Shown in pieces: positions 17,016-25,268 of a DNA stretch of 64,000 nucleotides (within the stretch, counting starts at the first letter, position 1; the number at the start of each line of letters is the position of its first letter). The DNA comes from Bacillota bacterium (lineage in GTDB: Bacteria > Bacillota > Dethiobacteria > Dethiobacterales > Dethiobacteraceae): contig QLUR01000011.1 in assembly GCA_018725565.1 (NCBI GenBank), positions 1 through 64,000 of the forward strand. The letters run 5' to 3'. Under the pieces are notes generated by a model that saw only the letters and a list, made by a program, of their open reading frames with translations, was not told the DNA's origin and ran no database searches. A program made the translations under genes and the position numbers.

Positions 17016-18701
17016 TCAGCTGCTGACGCCCCGCGCTGTATTCAGCATTTCACGGGCGTGCTCCAGTGCGGCCTGATGTTGTACATCGCCGCCCAGCATA
17101 CGGGCCAGTTCCCCCTCCCTGTCCGTATCGTTAAGTTTAGTGAGTCTGGTAACCGTCCGGCCATCCTCTTCCTGTTTAAAAATCAGGAAATGATGGTCGG
17201 CGGCTGCGGCAAGCAAAGGCTGGTGTGTCACACAGATCACCTGGCGGTGCCTGGAAAGCAAGCGCAACTTCTCTGCTACGGCACGAACGGTCAGGCCGCC
17301 TATTCCGGCGTCTATTTCATCGAAAATCAGAGTCGGCACACTATCCTGGACAGCCAAAACACTTTTCACCGCCAGCATCACCCGGGTAATTTCACCGCCC
17401 GACGCTGTTTTGGCAAGTGGCTTGAGCGGTTCGCCGCTGTTGGCGGAAAACAGAAACTCCACCCTGTCCTGTCCGTTCGGACCAAACGTTTCGGTCGAAT
17501 GAACTGAAATCTGCAGGCGGGCGCCATGCAGCGCCAGGCTCCGCAGAGCCGCCTCAATCTCCTTTTCAAGTCCAACGGCTGCCTCACGCCGCTGCTCGCT
17601 CAACAGGCCGGCAGTTTGCCGGAGACGCTGCTCCAGCAGTTGGCATCGTTGCCGGTATTCGGCAATTTTTTCCTGACGGCCGTCCGACAACTGCAGCTCT
17701 GCCTCAATCTGTTGCCCAGTAATCAGTACATCATCTACAGTTGGACCGTATTTTTTTTTCATTTTTTTGTAAACATCCAACCGGTCAACCGTTTGCTGCA
17801 ATAAAACCTCGTCATGTTCCAAGGACTGATAATAGTCGCGTAAAGTCCGTGCCGCAAGAAGCAACTCCTGCAATGCTCCATCCAATCGTATCTTTACACC
17901 GGCTAATTCTTCGTCCAGCAGCACAGCCGCTGCCAATTCCCTGGCCGTTTCGCCCAAGCGCTCAATTACAGCTGTCCCGGAAGCGCTCTCCAGCAGCGCA
18001 TCGTAGACTTTTGCCGTCCGCTCCCGTAAACGCTGAACCTGGGACAGTTTTTTGAAACGTTTCTCCAACGCCTCTTCCTCACTGACGGAAAGCTGCGCCG
18101 ACGCTATCTCCGCCGATTGGTAGCGCAGGAAGTCTGCTTTGCGCTCCAGCCCAGCATCACCGCCAGGGTCGTGCAGTTGTCTTTGTACTTCGGAGTATTC
18201 GCGGTACAGCCCTGACAGTTCCCCGAGACAGGCACTCAGCTGCGGGCCGCCGTAACTGTCAAGCAGCCGGCGCTGCACAGCTCTGGAAAGCAAGGATTGC
18301 TGCTGATGCTGTCCATGCAGGTCAATCAGTTTTTGTGTCACAGCTGCAAGCTGTGCCAATGACAGCACTTTCCCGTTAACACGGCAGAGATTCGGCCCGC
18401 CGATGCGCAGCTCACGTCCCAACACTACACGGCTATCGTTCCCCGCGGAGCAAAAAACTTCCTCGTCTTCCTCTGACGCTGCCGGCAGGTGCGCATCAAA
18501 CACAGCCTGCAACAAGGCACAGTCGGAGCCGGTACGGACCGATTCAGCGCCGGCGCGCCCGCCAAGGAGCAGTTCCAGCGCTCCTACCAGCAATGATTTG
18601 CCAGCCCCTGTTTCACCGGTTATCACGTTCAGCCCTGCCCCGGGATAAAACGACAGGTTGTCCAGCAAAGCCAGGTTGTTCACTTCCAGTAAACGCAGCA
18701 T
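17016..18701 (-). CDS. recN: DNA repair protein RecN
   Basis: The 561-residue SMC-like ATPase acts in double-strand break repair. The Walker A motif GETGAGKSLL is near residue 30. Long coiled-coil segments fill the middle (about 150-370). The C-terminal signature LAKTASGGEITRVMLAVKSVL and Walker B PTLIFDEIDAGIGG form the second half of the head, followed by CVTHQPLLAA. The length is normal. It starts 5 bases after the nadK stop. The regulator argR, often found beside recN in Bacillus and clostridia, is not present here. Confidence 0.96.
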   Translation of the reverse strand: MLRLLEVNNLALLDNLSFYPGAGLNVITGETGAGKSLLVGALELLLGGRAGAESVRTGSDCALLQAVFDAHLPAASEEDEEVFCSAGNDSRVVLGRELRIGGPNLCRVNGKVLSLAQLAAVTQKLIDLHGQHQQQSLLSRAVQRRLLDSYGGPQLSACLGELSGLYREYSEVQRQLHDPGGDAGLERKADFLRYQSAEIASAQLSVSEEEALEKRFKKLSQVQRLRERTAKVYDALLESASGTAVIERLGETARELAAAVLLDEELAGVKIRLDGALQELLLAARTLRDYYQSLEHDEVLLQQTVDRLDVYKKMKKKYGPTVDDVLITGQQIEAELQLSDGRQEKIAEYRQRCQLLEQRLRQTAGLLSEQRREAAVGLEKEIEAALRSLALHGARLQISVHSTETFGPNGQDRVEFLFSANSGEPLKPLAKTASGGEITRVMLAVKSVLAVQDSVPTLIFDEIDAGIGGLTVRAVAEKLRLLSRHRQVICVTHQPLLAAAADHHFLIFKQEEDGRTVTRLTKLNDTDREGELARMLGGDVQHQAALEHAREMLNTARGVSS

Positions 18702-18706
18702 TTACA

Positions 18707-19579
18707 TCAGCTCCGCTCCCGATGGATGACTTTCATCAGCTTTCTGTGCAAAAGAGTGTAAAAGTCTGTGCCCTGCAGCTGAATAAGCGGTGTTGTCAGC
18801 GGCGCACGTGTAACCTGTACCACGTCGTTGTCTTGCAGAGGCAGGCTCACCTGGCCGTCCACCGTCAGCATAACCTTTGCCTGTCTCGCCTGCGCCTGCA
18901 GCGAAACCAGTTCGGCGCTTGCCACTACCACAGAGCGGTGGTGCAGCAAGTGCGGGCAGATCGGTGTGATAATCATGACATCCAGTGCCGGGTTGACCAG
19001 TGGGCCGCCGGCTGAAAGAGAATACCCGGTGGAACCGGTGGGAGTGGCCACAATCAGCCCGTCACAGGGGTAAGTTTCCAAATGTTTGTCGTTGATATAG
19101 GTGTCCACATAAATAATGCGCGAGACAGGACCTTTGCTCACAATAATGTCGTTGAGCGCCGTATATTCGGCTGCCGGCCGGCCCTCGCGCAAGACACAGG
19201 CTGATAACATCAGCCTGTGGCAGACCTTGTACTTGCCTTCCAGCAGGAATTGCAGTGCCTCTTCCAGCATCGGCGGCTCCACTTCGGCCAAAAAGCCCAT
19301 CTGCCCCAGGTTGACCCCGAGCAAAGGAATACCGCTGCCGGCAAACTGCCGGGCGACTCGTAAAATAGTTCCGTCTCCGCCAAGAACGATCAAAAAGTTG
19401 ACCTTGCCGACGAAATCAGCGGGAGGTATGTACCGTGCGCCCTCGAAAACCGCCGCGTCAGCAGTGGCAGGCAAGTAAACCCCGACTCCCCAGCGGTGAA
19501 GAAAAACAGCAATTCTGCCGACCAAAGCCCGGACTTCTTTTTCTTTTTTCCAGTTTGGAATAATGCCTATACCCTGCAT
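18707..19579 (-). CDS. nadK: NAD kinase
   Basis: The 290-residue enzyme makes NADP from NAD with ATP or polyphosphate. The hallmark GGDGTILRVAR is at about residue 66-76, with the second conserved segment NDIIVSKGPVSRI, the PCDGLIVATPTGSTGYSLSAGGP region and the C-terminal strand-rich domain. The N-terminus IGIIPNWKKEKE is the usual start. It is placed between the small anchored protein and recN in one minus-strand run from dxs onward. Confidence 0.95.
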   Translation of the reverse strand: MQGIGIIPNWKKEKEVRALVGRIAVFLHRWGVGVYLPATADAAVFEGARYIPPADFVGKVNFLIVLGGDGTILRVARQFAGSGIPLLGVNLGQMGFLAEVEPPMLEEALQFLLEGKYKVCHRLMLSACVLREGRPAAEYTALNDIIVSKGPVSRIIYVDTYINDKHLETYPCDGLIVATPTGSTGYSLSAGGPLVNPALDVMIITPICPHLLHHRSVVVASAELVSLQAQARQAKVMLTVDGQVSLPLQDNDVVQVTRAPLTTPLIQLQGTDFYTLLHRKLMKVIHRERS

Positions 19580-19592
19580 GGCCCACCTCGCT

Positions 19593-20009
19593 TCAGACGC
19601 GGAAACTTACCTGCTGCAGCGTTTCCCTGTCCAGATTCATTACAATTATCCCGGCGACCCGAAACGCCAGCACATCCCGTAATAACGCATTGCGCCAGAC
19701 TTTGGCCTGCAAGCGGGCAGGCTTGCCGTCCCGGTGAAGGCACACCAGGTACCGTCGCCCGTCACAGGCGACCAGGTAGTCGCTTTTCAGCTCGAACTGA
19801 TGTTGGCTGTCGCCGATTTCCATCCGGACCTCGACAGTCGGTTTTATTTTCAATACCTGGTAGCCTGCTTCCTGCAGCAACTGGACGGCGCGGGAATTTA
19901 CTTTTTCCGGTGACCTGCCACGGATTCGCCGCCCTTTGCGCAGGTACCACAAAAGCAAGGCCGCAGCAGCCAGCGCCAGCAATACCCAGTCTAAAACCCT
20001 TAATCCCAT
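19593..20009 (-). CDS. membrane-anchored hypothetical protein
   Basis: The protein of about 138 residues has one N-terminal transmembrane helix (VLDWVLLALAAAALLLWYL), a basic stretch (RKGRRIRGR) and a soluble domain of about 100 residues. The domain alternates strands and charges (LLQEAGYQVLKIKPTVEV, FELKSDYLVACDGRRYLV, LAFRVAGIIVMN), which recalls restriction-endonuclease-like folds (Asp-x-Tyr-Leu-Val after an initial helix). That is only a resemblance. The start ATG at 20009 has AGGTG upstream. It sits between tlyA and nadK and is surely co-transcribed with them. I do not recognise a named family. Confidence 0.7.
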   Translation of the reverse strand: MGLRVLDWVLLALAAAALLLWYLRKGRRIRGRSPEKVNSRAVQLLQEAGYQVLKIKPTVEVRMEIGDSQHQFELKSDYLVACDGRRYLVCLHRDGKPARLQAKVWRNALLRDVLAFRVAGIIVMNLDRETLQQVSFRV

Positions 20010-20025
20010 TGCGACACCTGCCTCT

Positions 20026-20853
20026 TTATTTCTCGCGTTCGGGCAGGCTTTCCCTGGTAAAGGCCCGGTGAGCGTCTGCCACCACATCCGGGAAAGCAGC
20101 TTGGTCCGGAGGAGGTATACTTTCCTCCAGGCGGAGAAAAAGAAAAAATTCTATATTGCCTTGCGGTCCGCGCAGCGGAGAATAAGTAACCCCTGCTGCC
20201 GCATACCCCTCACTTGCCGCGGCAGCAGCTACCCGCTCCAGTACAGCCAGATGGTCGGCCGCCGTTCTGACTACACCGCCTTTGCCTACCCGCCCCTTGC
20301 CCACCTCAAATTGCGGTTTGACAAGAGCGATTACCTCCGGGACAGCCAGTCTTTTCAGCACAGGAAAAACAAGAGTCAGGGAAATAAAAGAGACATCAAC
20401 CGCGGCTAGGTCCGCCTGTCCCCTGATTTGCCCGGGTGTAAGCAGGCGGATGTTTGTCCGTTCCATCACCACTACCCGCTCATCCTGTCGCAGTCGCCAG
20501 TCCAACTGGCCGTAACCGCAATCAATACTGTACACTCTGGCGGCACCGGCCTGCAACAGGCAGTCGGTAAACCCGCCGGTGGAGGCACCAACATCCAGGA
20601 CAACCCTGCCGCTGACCTGAACGGGAAATTCCTGCAGTGCTTTAACCAGCTTATCCCCGCCACGCGAAACAAAGCGCGGCGGAGTTAGCACCTGCAACTC
20701 CGCGCTGCTGGAGACCGGCATCCCCGGCTTACCGGCCGGACGTCCCCCCACCTGTATGAGACCAGCCATCACCGCCGCCCGGGCTGCGGAACGATTCTGG
20801 AAAAACCCCCGTTCCACCAAAAGGCAGTCCAAACGCACCCGAGTCGTGCTCAC
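20026..20853 (-). CDS. tlyA: TlyA family rRNA 2'-O-methyltransferase (S4-FtsJ)
   Basis: The 275-residue protein starts with an S4 RNA-binding domain (RLDCLLVERGFFQNRSAARAAVMAGLIQVGG) followed by a FtsJ-like methyltransferase domain with the SAM motif VVLDVGASTGGFTDCLLQAGA. DLAAVDVSFISLTLVFPVL and ALVKPQFEVGKG complete the domain. Family members methylate 16S and 23S rRNA; some are called hemolysin A for historical reasons. The GTG start at 20853 overlaps the dxs stop (GTGA), suggesting translational coupling. Confidence 0.93.
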   Translation of the reverse strand: MSTTRVRLDCLLVERGFFQNRSAARAAVMAGLIQVGGRPAGKPGMPVSSSAELQVLTPPRFVSRGGDKLVKALQEFPVQVSGRVVLDVGASTGGFTDCLLQAGAARVYSIDCGYGQLDWRLRQDERVVVMERTNIRLLTPGQIRGQADLAAVDVSFISLTLVFPVLKRLAVPEVIALVKPQFEVGKGRVGKGGVVRTAADHLAVLERVAAAAASEGYAAAGVTYSPLRGPQGNIEFFLFLRLEESIPPPDQAAFPDVVADAHRAFTRESLPEREK

Positions 20854-22739
20854 GGGCCGTCACCCTTCTTCTCTCCGGCCAATTGCAGGCAGGCGGAAAC
20901 AATTGCCTCAGCTGTCAGGCCGACCTCCGCCAGTAAAATTTCCCTGGCGCCATGCCCGACAAACCGGTCAGGAACACCCAGCCTCAGCAGAGGCCGGGAA
21001 AGCATTCCGCTTCCGGTCAGCAATTCCAGTGCCGCCGAGCCGAAACCACCGGGCAGGGTATGTTCCTCCACCGTCAGCATGCCGTAACGTACTGACCCGG
21101 CCACTTCCCGCAAAAGGAACTCATCCAACGGTTTGACAAAGACCGGGTCAACCACGGCAGCGGAAAGACCAAGGCGCGACAGGCGCTCCGCCGACTCCAG
21201 AGCAAGGCTGACCGCAGTTCCCACCGCCAGTATGGCCACATCTTCCCCCTTGCGCAGCAACTCTCCCCGGCCCCAGGGCAAACAGCGCGGCTCCTCCGGC
21301 GGCAACCCCCTCCCCTTGTCCCGAGGGTAGCGGACGGCCAGCGGGCCGTCATAAGCAAATCCTGTAAACAGTGCGTGGCGCAGCATATTCTCATCCCTTG
21401 GCGCGATAATCGACATGTTGGGAATATGACGCAGGTAAGCCAGGTCAAACAGCCCGTGGTGTGTTTCCCCGTCCTCCCCGACCACGCCGGCCCGGTCCAA
21501 AGCAAACAGCACCGGCAGCTGCTGCAGGCATACATCATGCAAAATCTGGTCATATGCGCGCTGCAGGAAAGTAGAATAAACAGCCACCACCGGCCGGTGC
21601 CCGCCGGCAGCCAGACCCGCGGCAAAGGTTACAGCATGCTGTTCGGCAATGCCCACATCAAAAAACCTATCCGGATATGTTTTGGCAAACTGCTCCAGCC
21701 CAGTGCCGCTTGCCATCGCCGCCGTAATGGCCACTATTTTGCGGTCGGCCGCAGCAGCCGCCGTAACGGTGGCTCCGAACACTTCCGTGTAAGTCGGGTT
21801 GCCTGAACGCCGGAGAGAAACGGGCTCACCAGGGTTAAACGGGCCGACTCCGTGGTAAACGTCCGGGCTGCCTTCAGTAAAATCAAATCCCTTGCCTTTT
21901 TTGGTCAATACATGGATAACAATTGGACCTTTCATGCTCCTGACACTGCGCAGGACGGCCAGTAAGGCCTCCAGCTGGTGGCCGTTGACCGGGCCGAGAT
22001 ACGTGAAGCCCAGCTCTTCAAAAATCATTCCCGGCACCAGCAGGTATTTCAGGGCGTCTTTCAGCCGCTCTGCCGACTTGACCATCCGTTCGCCGATAGC
22101 CGGGATTTTTCTAAGTATCTCTTCGACGTCTTCCTTAACACGGAAGTATTTTGGATCAGTGCGCAACCGGCCGAGATAGGCCGCCATACCGCCGACGTTT
22201 TGGCCGATTGACATTTCGTTGTCATTCAGGATAACGAGCAGGTCCGTTCCGGCGTGGCCGGCATGATTCAGTGCCTCAAAGGCCAAGCCTCCGCCTATGG
22301 CCCCGTCACCGATCACAGCGATCACGCGGTGCTTCCGTCCGTGCAGGTCGCGTGCCTTCGCCATTCCGAGCGCCGCTGAAACCGAGGTGGAACTATGCCC
22401 AGTTTCGTAAACGTCATGAACACTTTCCCGACGCTTGGGAAAACCGCTCAACCCCCTGAAGCGCCGCAGCGTGTCAAAGGTTTCCCGCCGCCCGGTCAGC
22501 AGCTTGTGGACATAAGATTGGTGACCGACATCCCAGATTATCTTATCCTCGGGACTGTTAAAAACAGTATGCAATGCTATAGTCAGCTCCACCACTCCCA
22601 GATTGGAGGCCAGGTGGCCGCCGTTTTGCGCCACGGTCTCGAGCAGGAAAGAGCGCAGCTCGCCAGCCAGTTGCCCCAGTTCCGCCACACTCATTTTTTT
22701 CAGGTCCCGCGGCTCATTTACCATGGACAGCAATTGCAC
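20850..22739 (-). CDS. dxs: 1-deoxy-D-xylulose-5-phosphate synthase
   Basis: The 629-residue thiamine diphosphate enzyme carries out the first step of the MEP isoprenoid pathway. Motifs include VWDVGHQSYVHKLLTGR-type sequence near residue 70, the ThDP-binding block starting GDGAIGGGLAFEALN, NDNEMSIGQNVGG, the catalytic Glu in GIAEQHAVTFAAGLA, and the C-terminal transketolase domain (VVDPVFVKPLDE). The GTG start has AGGAG 6 bases upstream. oapA ends 10 bases before it and ispA lies upstream, so two isoprenoid genes bracket the OLE locus. Confidence 0.96.
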   Translation of the reverse strand: MQLLSMVNEPRDLKKMSVAELGQLAGELRSFLLETVAQNGGHLASNLGVVELTIALHTVFNSPEDKIIWDVGHQSYVHKLLTGRRETFDTLRRFRGLSGFPKRRESVHDVYETGHSSTSVSAALGMAKARDLHGRKHRVIAVIGDGAIGGGLAFEALNHAGHAGTDLLVILNDNEMSIGQNVGGMAAYLGRLRTDPKYFRVKEDVEEILRKIPAIGERMVKSAERLKDALKYLLVPGMIFEELGFTYLGPVNGHQLEALLAVLRSVRSMKGPIVIHVLTKKGKGFDFTEGSPDVYHGVGPFNPGEPVSLRRSGNPTYTEVFGATVTAAAAADRKIVAITAAMASGTGLEQFAKTYPDRFFDVGIAEQHAVTFAAGLAAGGHRPVVAVYSTFLQRAYDQILHDVCLQQLPVLFALDRAGVVGEDGETHHGLFDLAYLRHIPNMSIIAPRDENMLRHALFTGFAYDGPLAVRYPRDKGRGLPPEEPRCLPWGRGELLRKGEDVAILAVGTAVSLALESAERLSRLGLSAAVVDPVFVKPLDEFLLREVAGSVRYGMLTVEEHTLPGGFGSAALELLTGSGMLSRPLLRLGVPDRFVGHGAREILLAEVGLTAEAIVSACLQLAGEKKGDGP

Positions 22740-22749
22740 TGTCTGCTCC

Positions 22750-23343
22750 TCACTTTCTCCGTGGCGGTAGCTGCCGGCCGAAAAACAGGCGTCCGGGTAA
22801 AACTGCCTCTATCTTAACCAAAACTGCTGCCGTCCAAAGCAAAATATCGGTTGAACGTTCAATGGCCACCGCCTTGCCAAACGCCTTACCTCCCACAGTC
22901 AAGGCTGAAATCAGGCCGGTTATGACGATGCTGACAGCGGGACTTTCATTTACAACCCCTGTAACGGCCAGACGGAGCACCAGAAAAGCAGCTAGCACTC
23001 CACTGACAATATTGGCAATATCGCCCACCACGTCGTTGCAAAAGTTAGCCACCCGGCCGGCATTGCGTACCAGGTACAACGCTTCCCTGGCGCCGCTCAC
23101 TTTTTTGGCCGCTTTAGCCAACAGCGGAACCTCATCGGCAGCCGTGGCGGCGATGCCGATCATGTCAAACAGGATGCCGATGAAAACTACCGCCAGCAGG
23201 ACAAGCAGCGCGGCGATGAAGGATTCGACAATGCCAAACAGCAACTGCGTAGTTACGCTAAGCAAAACAGCCAATACAAAAGTCAACAGGGTAGTAGTGG
23301 CCACCCAACGCAAATGTTGTCCATTTTTCCTGTTTTGGTTCAC
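22750..23343 (-). CDS. oapA: OLE RNA-associated membrane protein OapA
   Basis: The 197-residue protein has four or more transmembrane segments and contains GILFDMIGIAATAADEVPLLAKAAKKVSGA, RNAGRVANFCNDVVGDIANIVSG and a final helical hairpin. The DxxxD motif falls at residues 104-108, the position I recall for the conserved motif of Bacillus halodurans OapA. The GTG at 23343 is chosen because AGGAG lies 8 bases upstream; a longer frame to 23586 reads through the RNA gene and is not plausible protein. OapA binds OLE RNA at the membrane and is linked to stress and Mg tolerance. It lies directly after the RNA and before dxs. Confidence 0.85.
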   Translation of the reverse strand: MNQNRKNGQHLRWVATTTLLTFVLAVLLSVTTQLLFGIVESFIAALLVLLAVVFIGILFDMIGIAATAADEVPLLAKAAKKVSGAREALYLVRNAGRVANFCNDVVGDIANIVSGVLAAFLVLRLAVTGVVNESPAVSIVITGLISALTVGGKAFGKAVAIERSTDILLWTAAVLVKIEAVLPGRLFFGRQLPPRRK

Positions 23344-23384
23344 CGGATTCGCTCCTGTATTATCGGCTGTATTTTGGCCCGATA

Positions 23385-23985
23385 AAAAAAAGACTTTATC
23401 TTGATTATAAAATGTTACCGTAAGTGAGCAACCCTGCAAGTAAACGTTACGGCTTGAGGTCCAGCAGGTTTTCCCAACCGGCCGCCAGAATGTCACCATT
23501 CTGACCGTTTCCGTTTCAGACCGGTTCTGCCGTGTTGCCAGCGGCAGGGCTGGATTGCCACTTAGTCCGTACTTTAATCCCTGCAAAGTCTCCCTGTCAG
23601 GAACAGTCTAGGGGTTTTCCCCGATAATACAGAACACGCTTTCTATCCTCTTTTGCAGTGCAGGTTTCATTTGCCACACTCCACCTGCACCACTCAAGGC
23701 AGGCTACACTGTACACAGCGCGCACCGCATACAGGTTCTTCCCAAGCTGTAATCCTTTACCCAAAAGGTAATTCACCACACGCTTTGGGTCTCCACGGGG
23801 CCAGGGTCTACGCCTGCATGCCTTTGCAGATCGCCCCGATCCCTTAACTCCCAGCACCAGCCCCCGACTGGGCGTCGGCGGCCCGCACCAAGAACTTCAT
23901 CGGTGTGCCCTTTACGGATTTTTAGGCCCGTCCTCGAAAGCGGTTGTACTAACTAGAATACTGCGCCACCTACGGTTTCATGTTA
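23385..23985 (-). ncRNA. ole: OLE RNA (ornate, large, extremophilic)
   Basis: About 600 bases without a credible protein gene lie between the ispA terminator and oapA. The length, strand and neighbours (xse, ispA upstream; a DxxxD membrane protein and dxs downstream) are those known for OLE RNA loci of anaerobic and extremophilic Firmicutes. The stretch is GC-rich and full of short inverted repeats, for example around 23850-23940, as expected for a structured RNA. An apparent 86-residue frame inside it is basic, Cys/Arg-rich and featureless. Boundaries are estimates: the 5-prime end from the promoter and the 3-prime end from the known size. The assignment rests mainly on context, as I cannot run a covariance model. 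Confidence 0.8.
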
Positions 23986-23987
23986 TC

Positions 23988-24017
23988 ATTGTAACACGTT
24001 CGCTGCCAGGGACGCAA
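23988..24017 (-). promoter_or_regulatory. candidate promoter of OLE RNA
   Basis: The minus strand reads TTGCGT, 18 bases, TACAAT, beginning right after the ispA terminator. Transcription would start near 23981, giving a transcript of OLE length up to oapA. Confidence 0.5.
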
Positions 24018-24050
24018 AACCTGCCACCCGTGTTCACGGTGTCTGGCAGG
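24016..24050 (-). terminator. terminator after ispA
   Basis: CCTGCCA and TGGCAGG, with inner CCGTG/CACGG pairs, form a strong hairpin followed by TTTT on the minus strand, about 100 bases after the ispA stop. It separates the folD-xse-ispA run from OLE RNA. Confidence 0.75.
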
Positions 24051-24147
24051 TAGCTTTCAAGAGAAACTGTCCGGTTTTCCCCTCCGTAAGATAGCCTGCT
24101 CATGATTGCACAGGCACAGTCTCACAGGCGCCCCAAGCGCGGAAACA

Positions 24148-25050
24148 CTAACATTCACGGTTAACAAGGAAATCTGCCAGAACGAGCAGCTGACCCGCTT
24201 TGTCACCAAACGGCGCAAGGGCAGCTTTGGCTGAATTCAGGGTTTCCGTTGCTTTCCGTTTTGCTTCCGCCAGGCCGAACATTGCCGGATAGGTAACTTT
24301 TTGCTTTCGCAAATCCGAGCCGGGTTTCTTGCCCAGCACTTCTAAATCACCGACAATATCCAGGATATCATCGGCAATCTGAAAAGCAAGCCCGGCATGT
24401 TCAGCAAAGCTGTTCAGCTGTGCCAGGTCCCCGGGACTGGGCTCCCCCAGCAGTGCGCCGCTGCGGACGGCGCAGGAAAACAGCATACCCGTTTTGTGTC
24501 GGTGTATGTAGTCCAGCGTTCCGGCATCAACCTTTCGGCCCTCGGCGAGAAGATCAACTACCTGCCCGCCGATCATACCGGCAGCGCCGGCTGCAGCGGC
24601 CATCTCCTGCACCAGGCGTACCACGGTCGCCGCAGGGAACAGGTGCGCCGTCTCCCTGGCCAGCAGTTCAAAAGCTAGGGTTAGCAGTGCGTCTCCGGTC
24701 AAAATAGCAATGGCCTCCCCAAAGACACGGTGATTCGACAGGCGTCCGCGCCTGTAATCATCGTTGTCCAGCGCCGGCAAGTCGTCGTGGACCAGCGAAT
24801 AAGTATGGACCAGTTCCAGTGCGCAGGCCACCGGCAGGGCATGTTGCCGGGGAATTGAGTAAATGTCGGCGGCAGCCAGCGTCAGCAGCGGCCGCAAGCG
24901 CTTGCCGCCGGCAAAAACGCTGTAGCGCATGGCCCGGTAAATCTCTTCCGGGTATGCTTCTTCCGCCGGCAGATAGCGTTCCAGCGCCCTGTCCACCTCG
25001 GCAATCAAGGCCCGTATCTCAACCCGCACCGGCAGCGCGCCTCCCTGCAT
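24148..25050 (-). CDS. ispA: (2E,6E)-farnesyl diphosphate synthase family (polyprenyl synthetase)
   Basis: The 300-residue trans-prenyltransferase has both aspartate-rich motifs: first VHDDLPALDND (DDxxD), second FQIADDILD. KRLRPLL near the N-terminus binds the diphosphate. The KVTYPAMFGLAEA segment is typical of the short-chain IspA type that makes farnesyl or geranyl diphosphate. The ATG at 25050 overlaps the xseB stop as TAATG, indicating translational coupling. It joins the MEP pathway gene dxs downstream in isoprenoid synthesis. Confidence 0.94.
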   Translation of the reverse strand: MQGGALPVRVEIRALIAEVDRALERYLPAEEAYPEEIYRAMRYSVFAGGKRLRPLLTLAAADIYSIPRQHALPVACALELVHTYSLVHDDLPALDNDDYRRGRLSNHRVFGEAIAILTGDALLTLAFELLARETAHLFPAATVVRLVQEMAAAAGAAGMIGGQVVDLLAEGRKVDAGTLDYIHRHKTGMLFSCAVRSGALLGEPSPGDLAQLNSFAEHAGLAFQIADDILDIVGDLEVLGKKPGSDLRKQKVTYPAMFGLAEAKRKATETLNSAKAALAPFGDKAGQLLVLADFLVNREC

Positions 25051-25268
25051 TATAAATCGAACGGCACCTTTTCTCCCGCTTCACCGATCAGAACTGCGAT
25101 TTTTCCCTCGACGTCGGCCAGAACTTTCCGGCAGTAGGCCAGCAGTTCCATCCCCTCCTGAAAAAGGGCTAATGATTCCTCCAGCCGGCAGTCACCGCGT
25201 TCCAGCTTCCCCACAACCTGTTCCAGCCGCTCCAGCGCCTGCTCAAACGAGCGGCTTGGTGCTTCCAT
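25050..25268 (-). CDS. xseB: exodeoxyribonuclease VII small subunit
   Basis: The 72-residue protein has the XseB pattern: SFEQALERLEQVVGKLERGDCRLEESLALFQEGMELLAYCRKVL, two helices that pack on XseA. The ATG at 25268 has GGGGG upstream and lies inside the end of xseA (overlap of 26 bases). A longer frame exists but is out of proportion to the family. It is coupled to xseA upstream and ispA downstream. Confidence 0.92.
   Translation of the reverse strand: MEAPSRSFEQALERLEQVVGKLERGDCRLEESLALFQEGMELLAYCRKVLADVEGKIAVLIGEAGEKVPFDL

Noticed and set aside
23344-23586. N-terminal extension of OapA
   Set aside because: It would read through the 3-prime part of the RNA gene. The GTG at 23343 has AGGAG at the right distance and puts DxxxD at 104-108.
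23597-23857. 86-residue open frame on the minus strand
   Set aside because: It lies inside the region assigned to OLE RNA, has an odd Arg/Cys-rich composition, no ribosome-binding site and no recognisable domain.
24005-24025. GGGACGCAAAACCTG, resembling the GEMM riboswitch junction
   Set aside because: It is on the plus strand where no gene follows, and the sequence is explained by the ispA terminator read in reverse. Other aptamer parts are missing.
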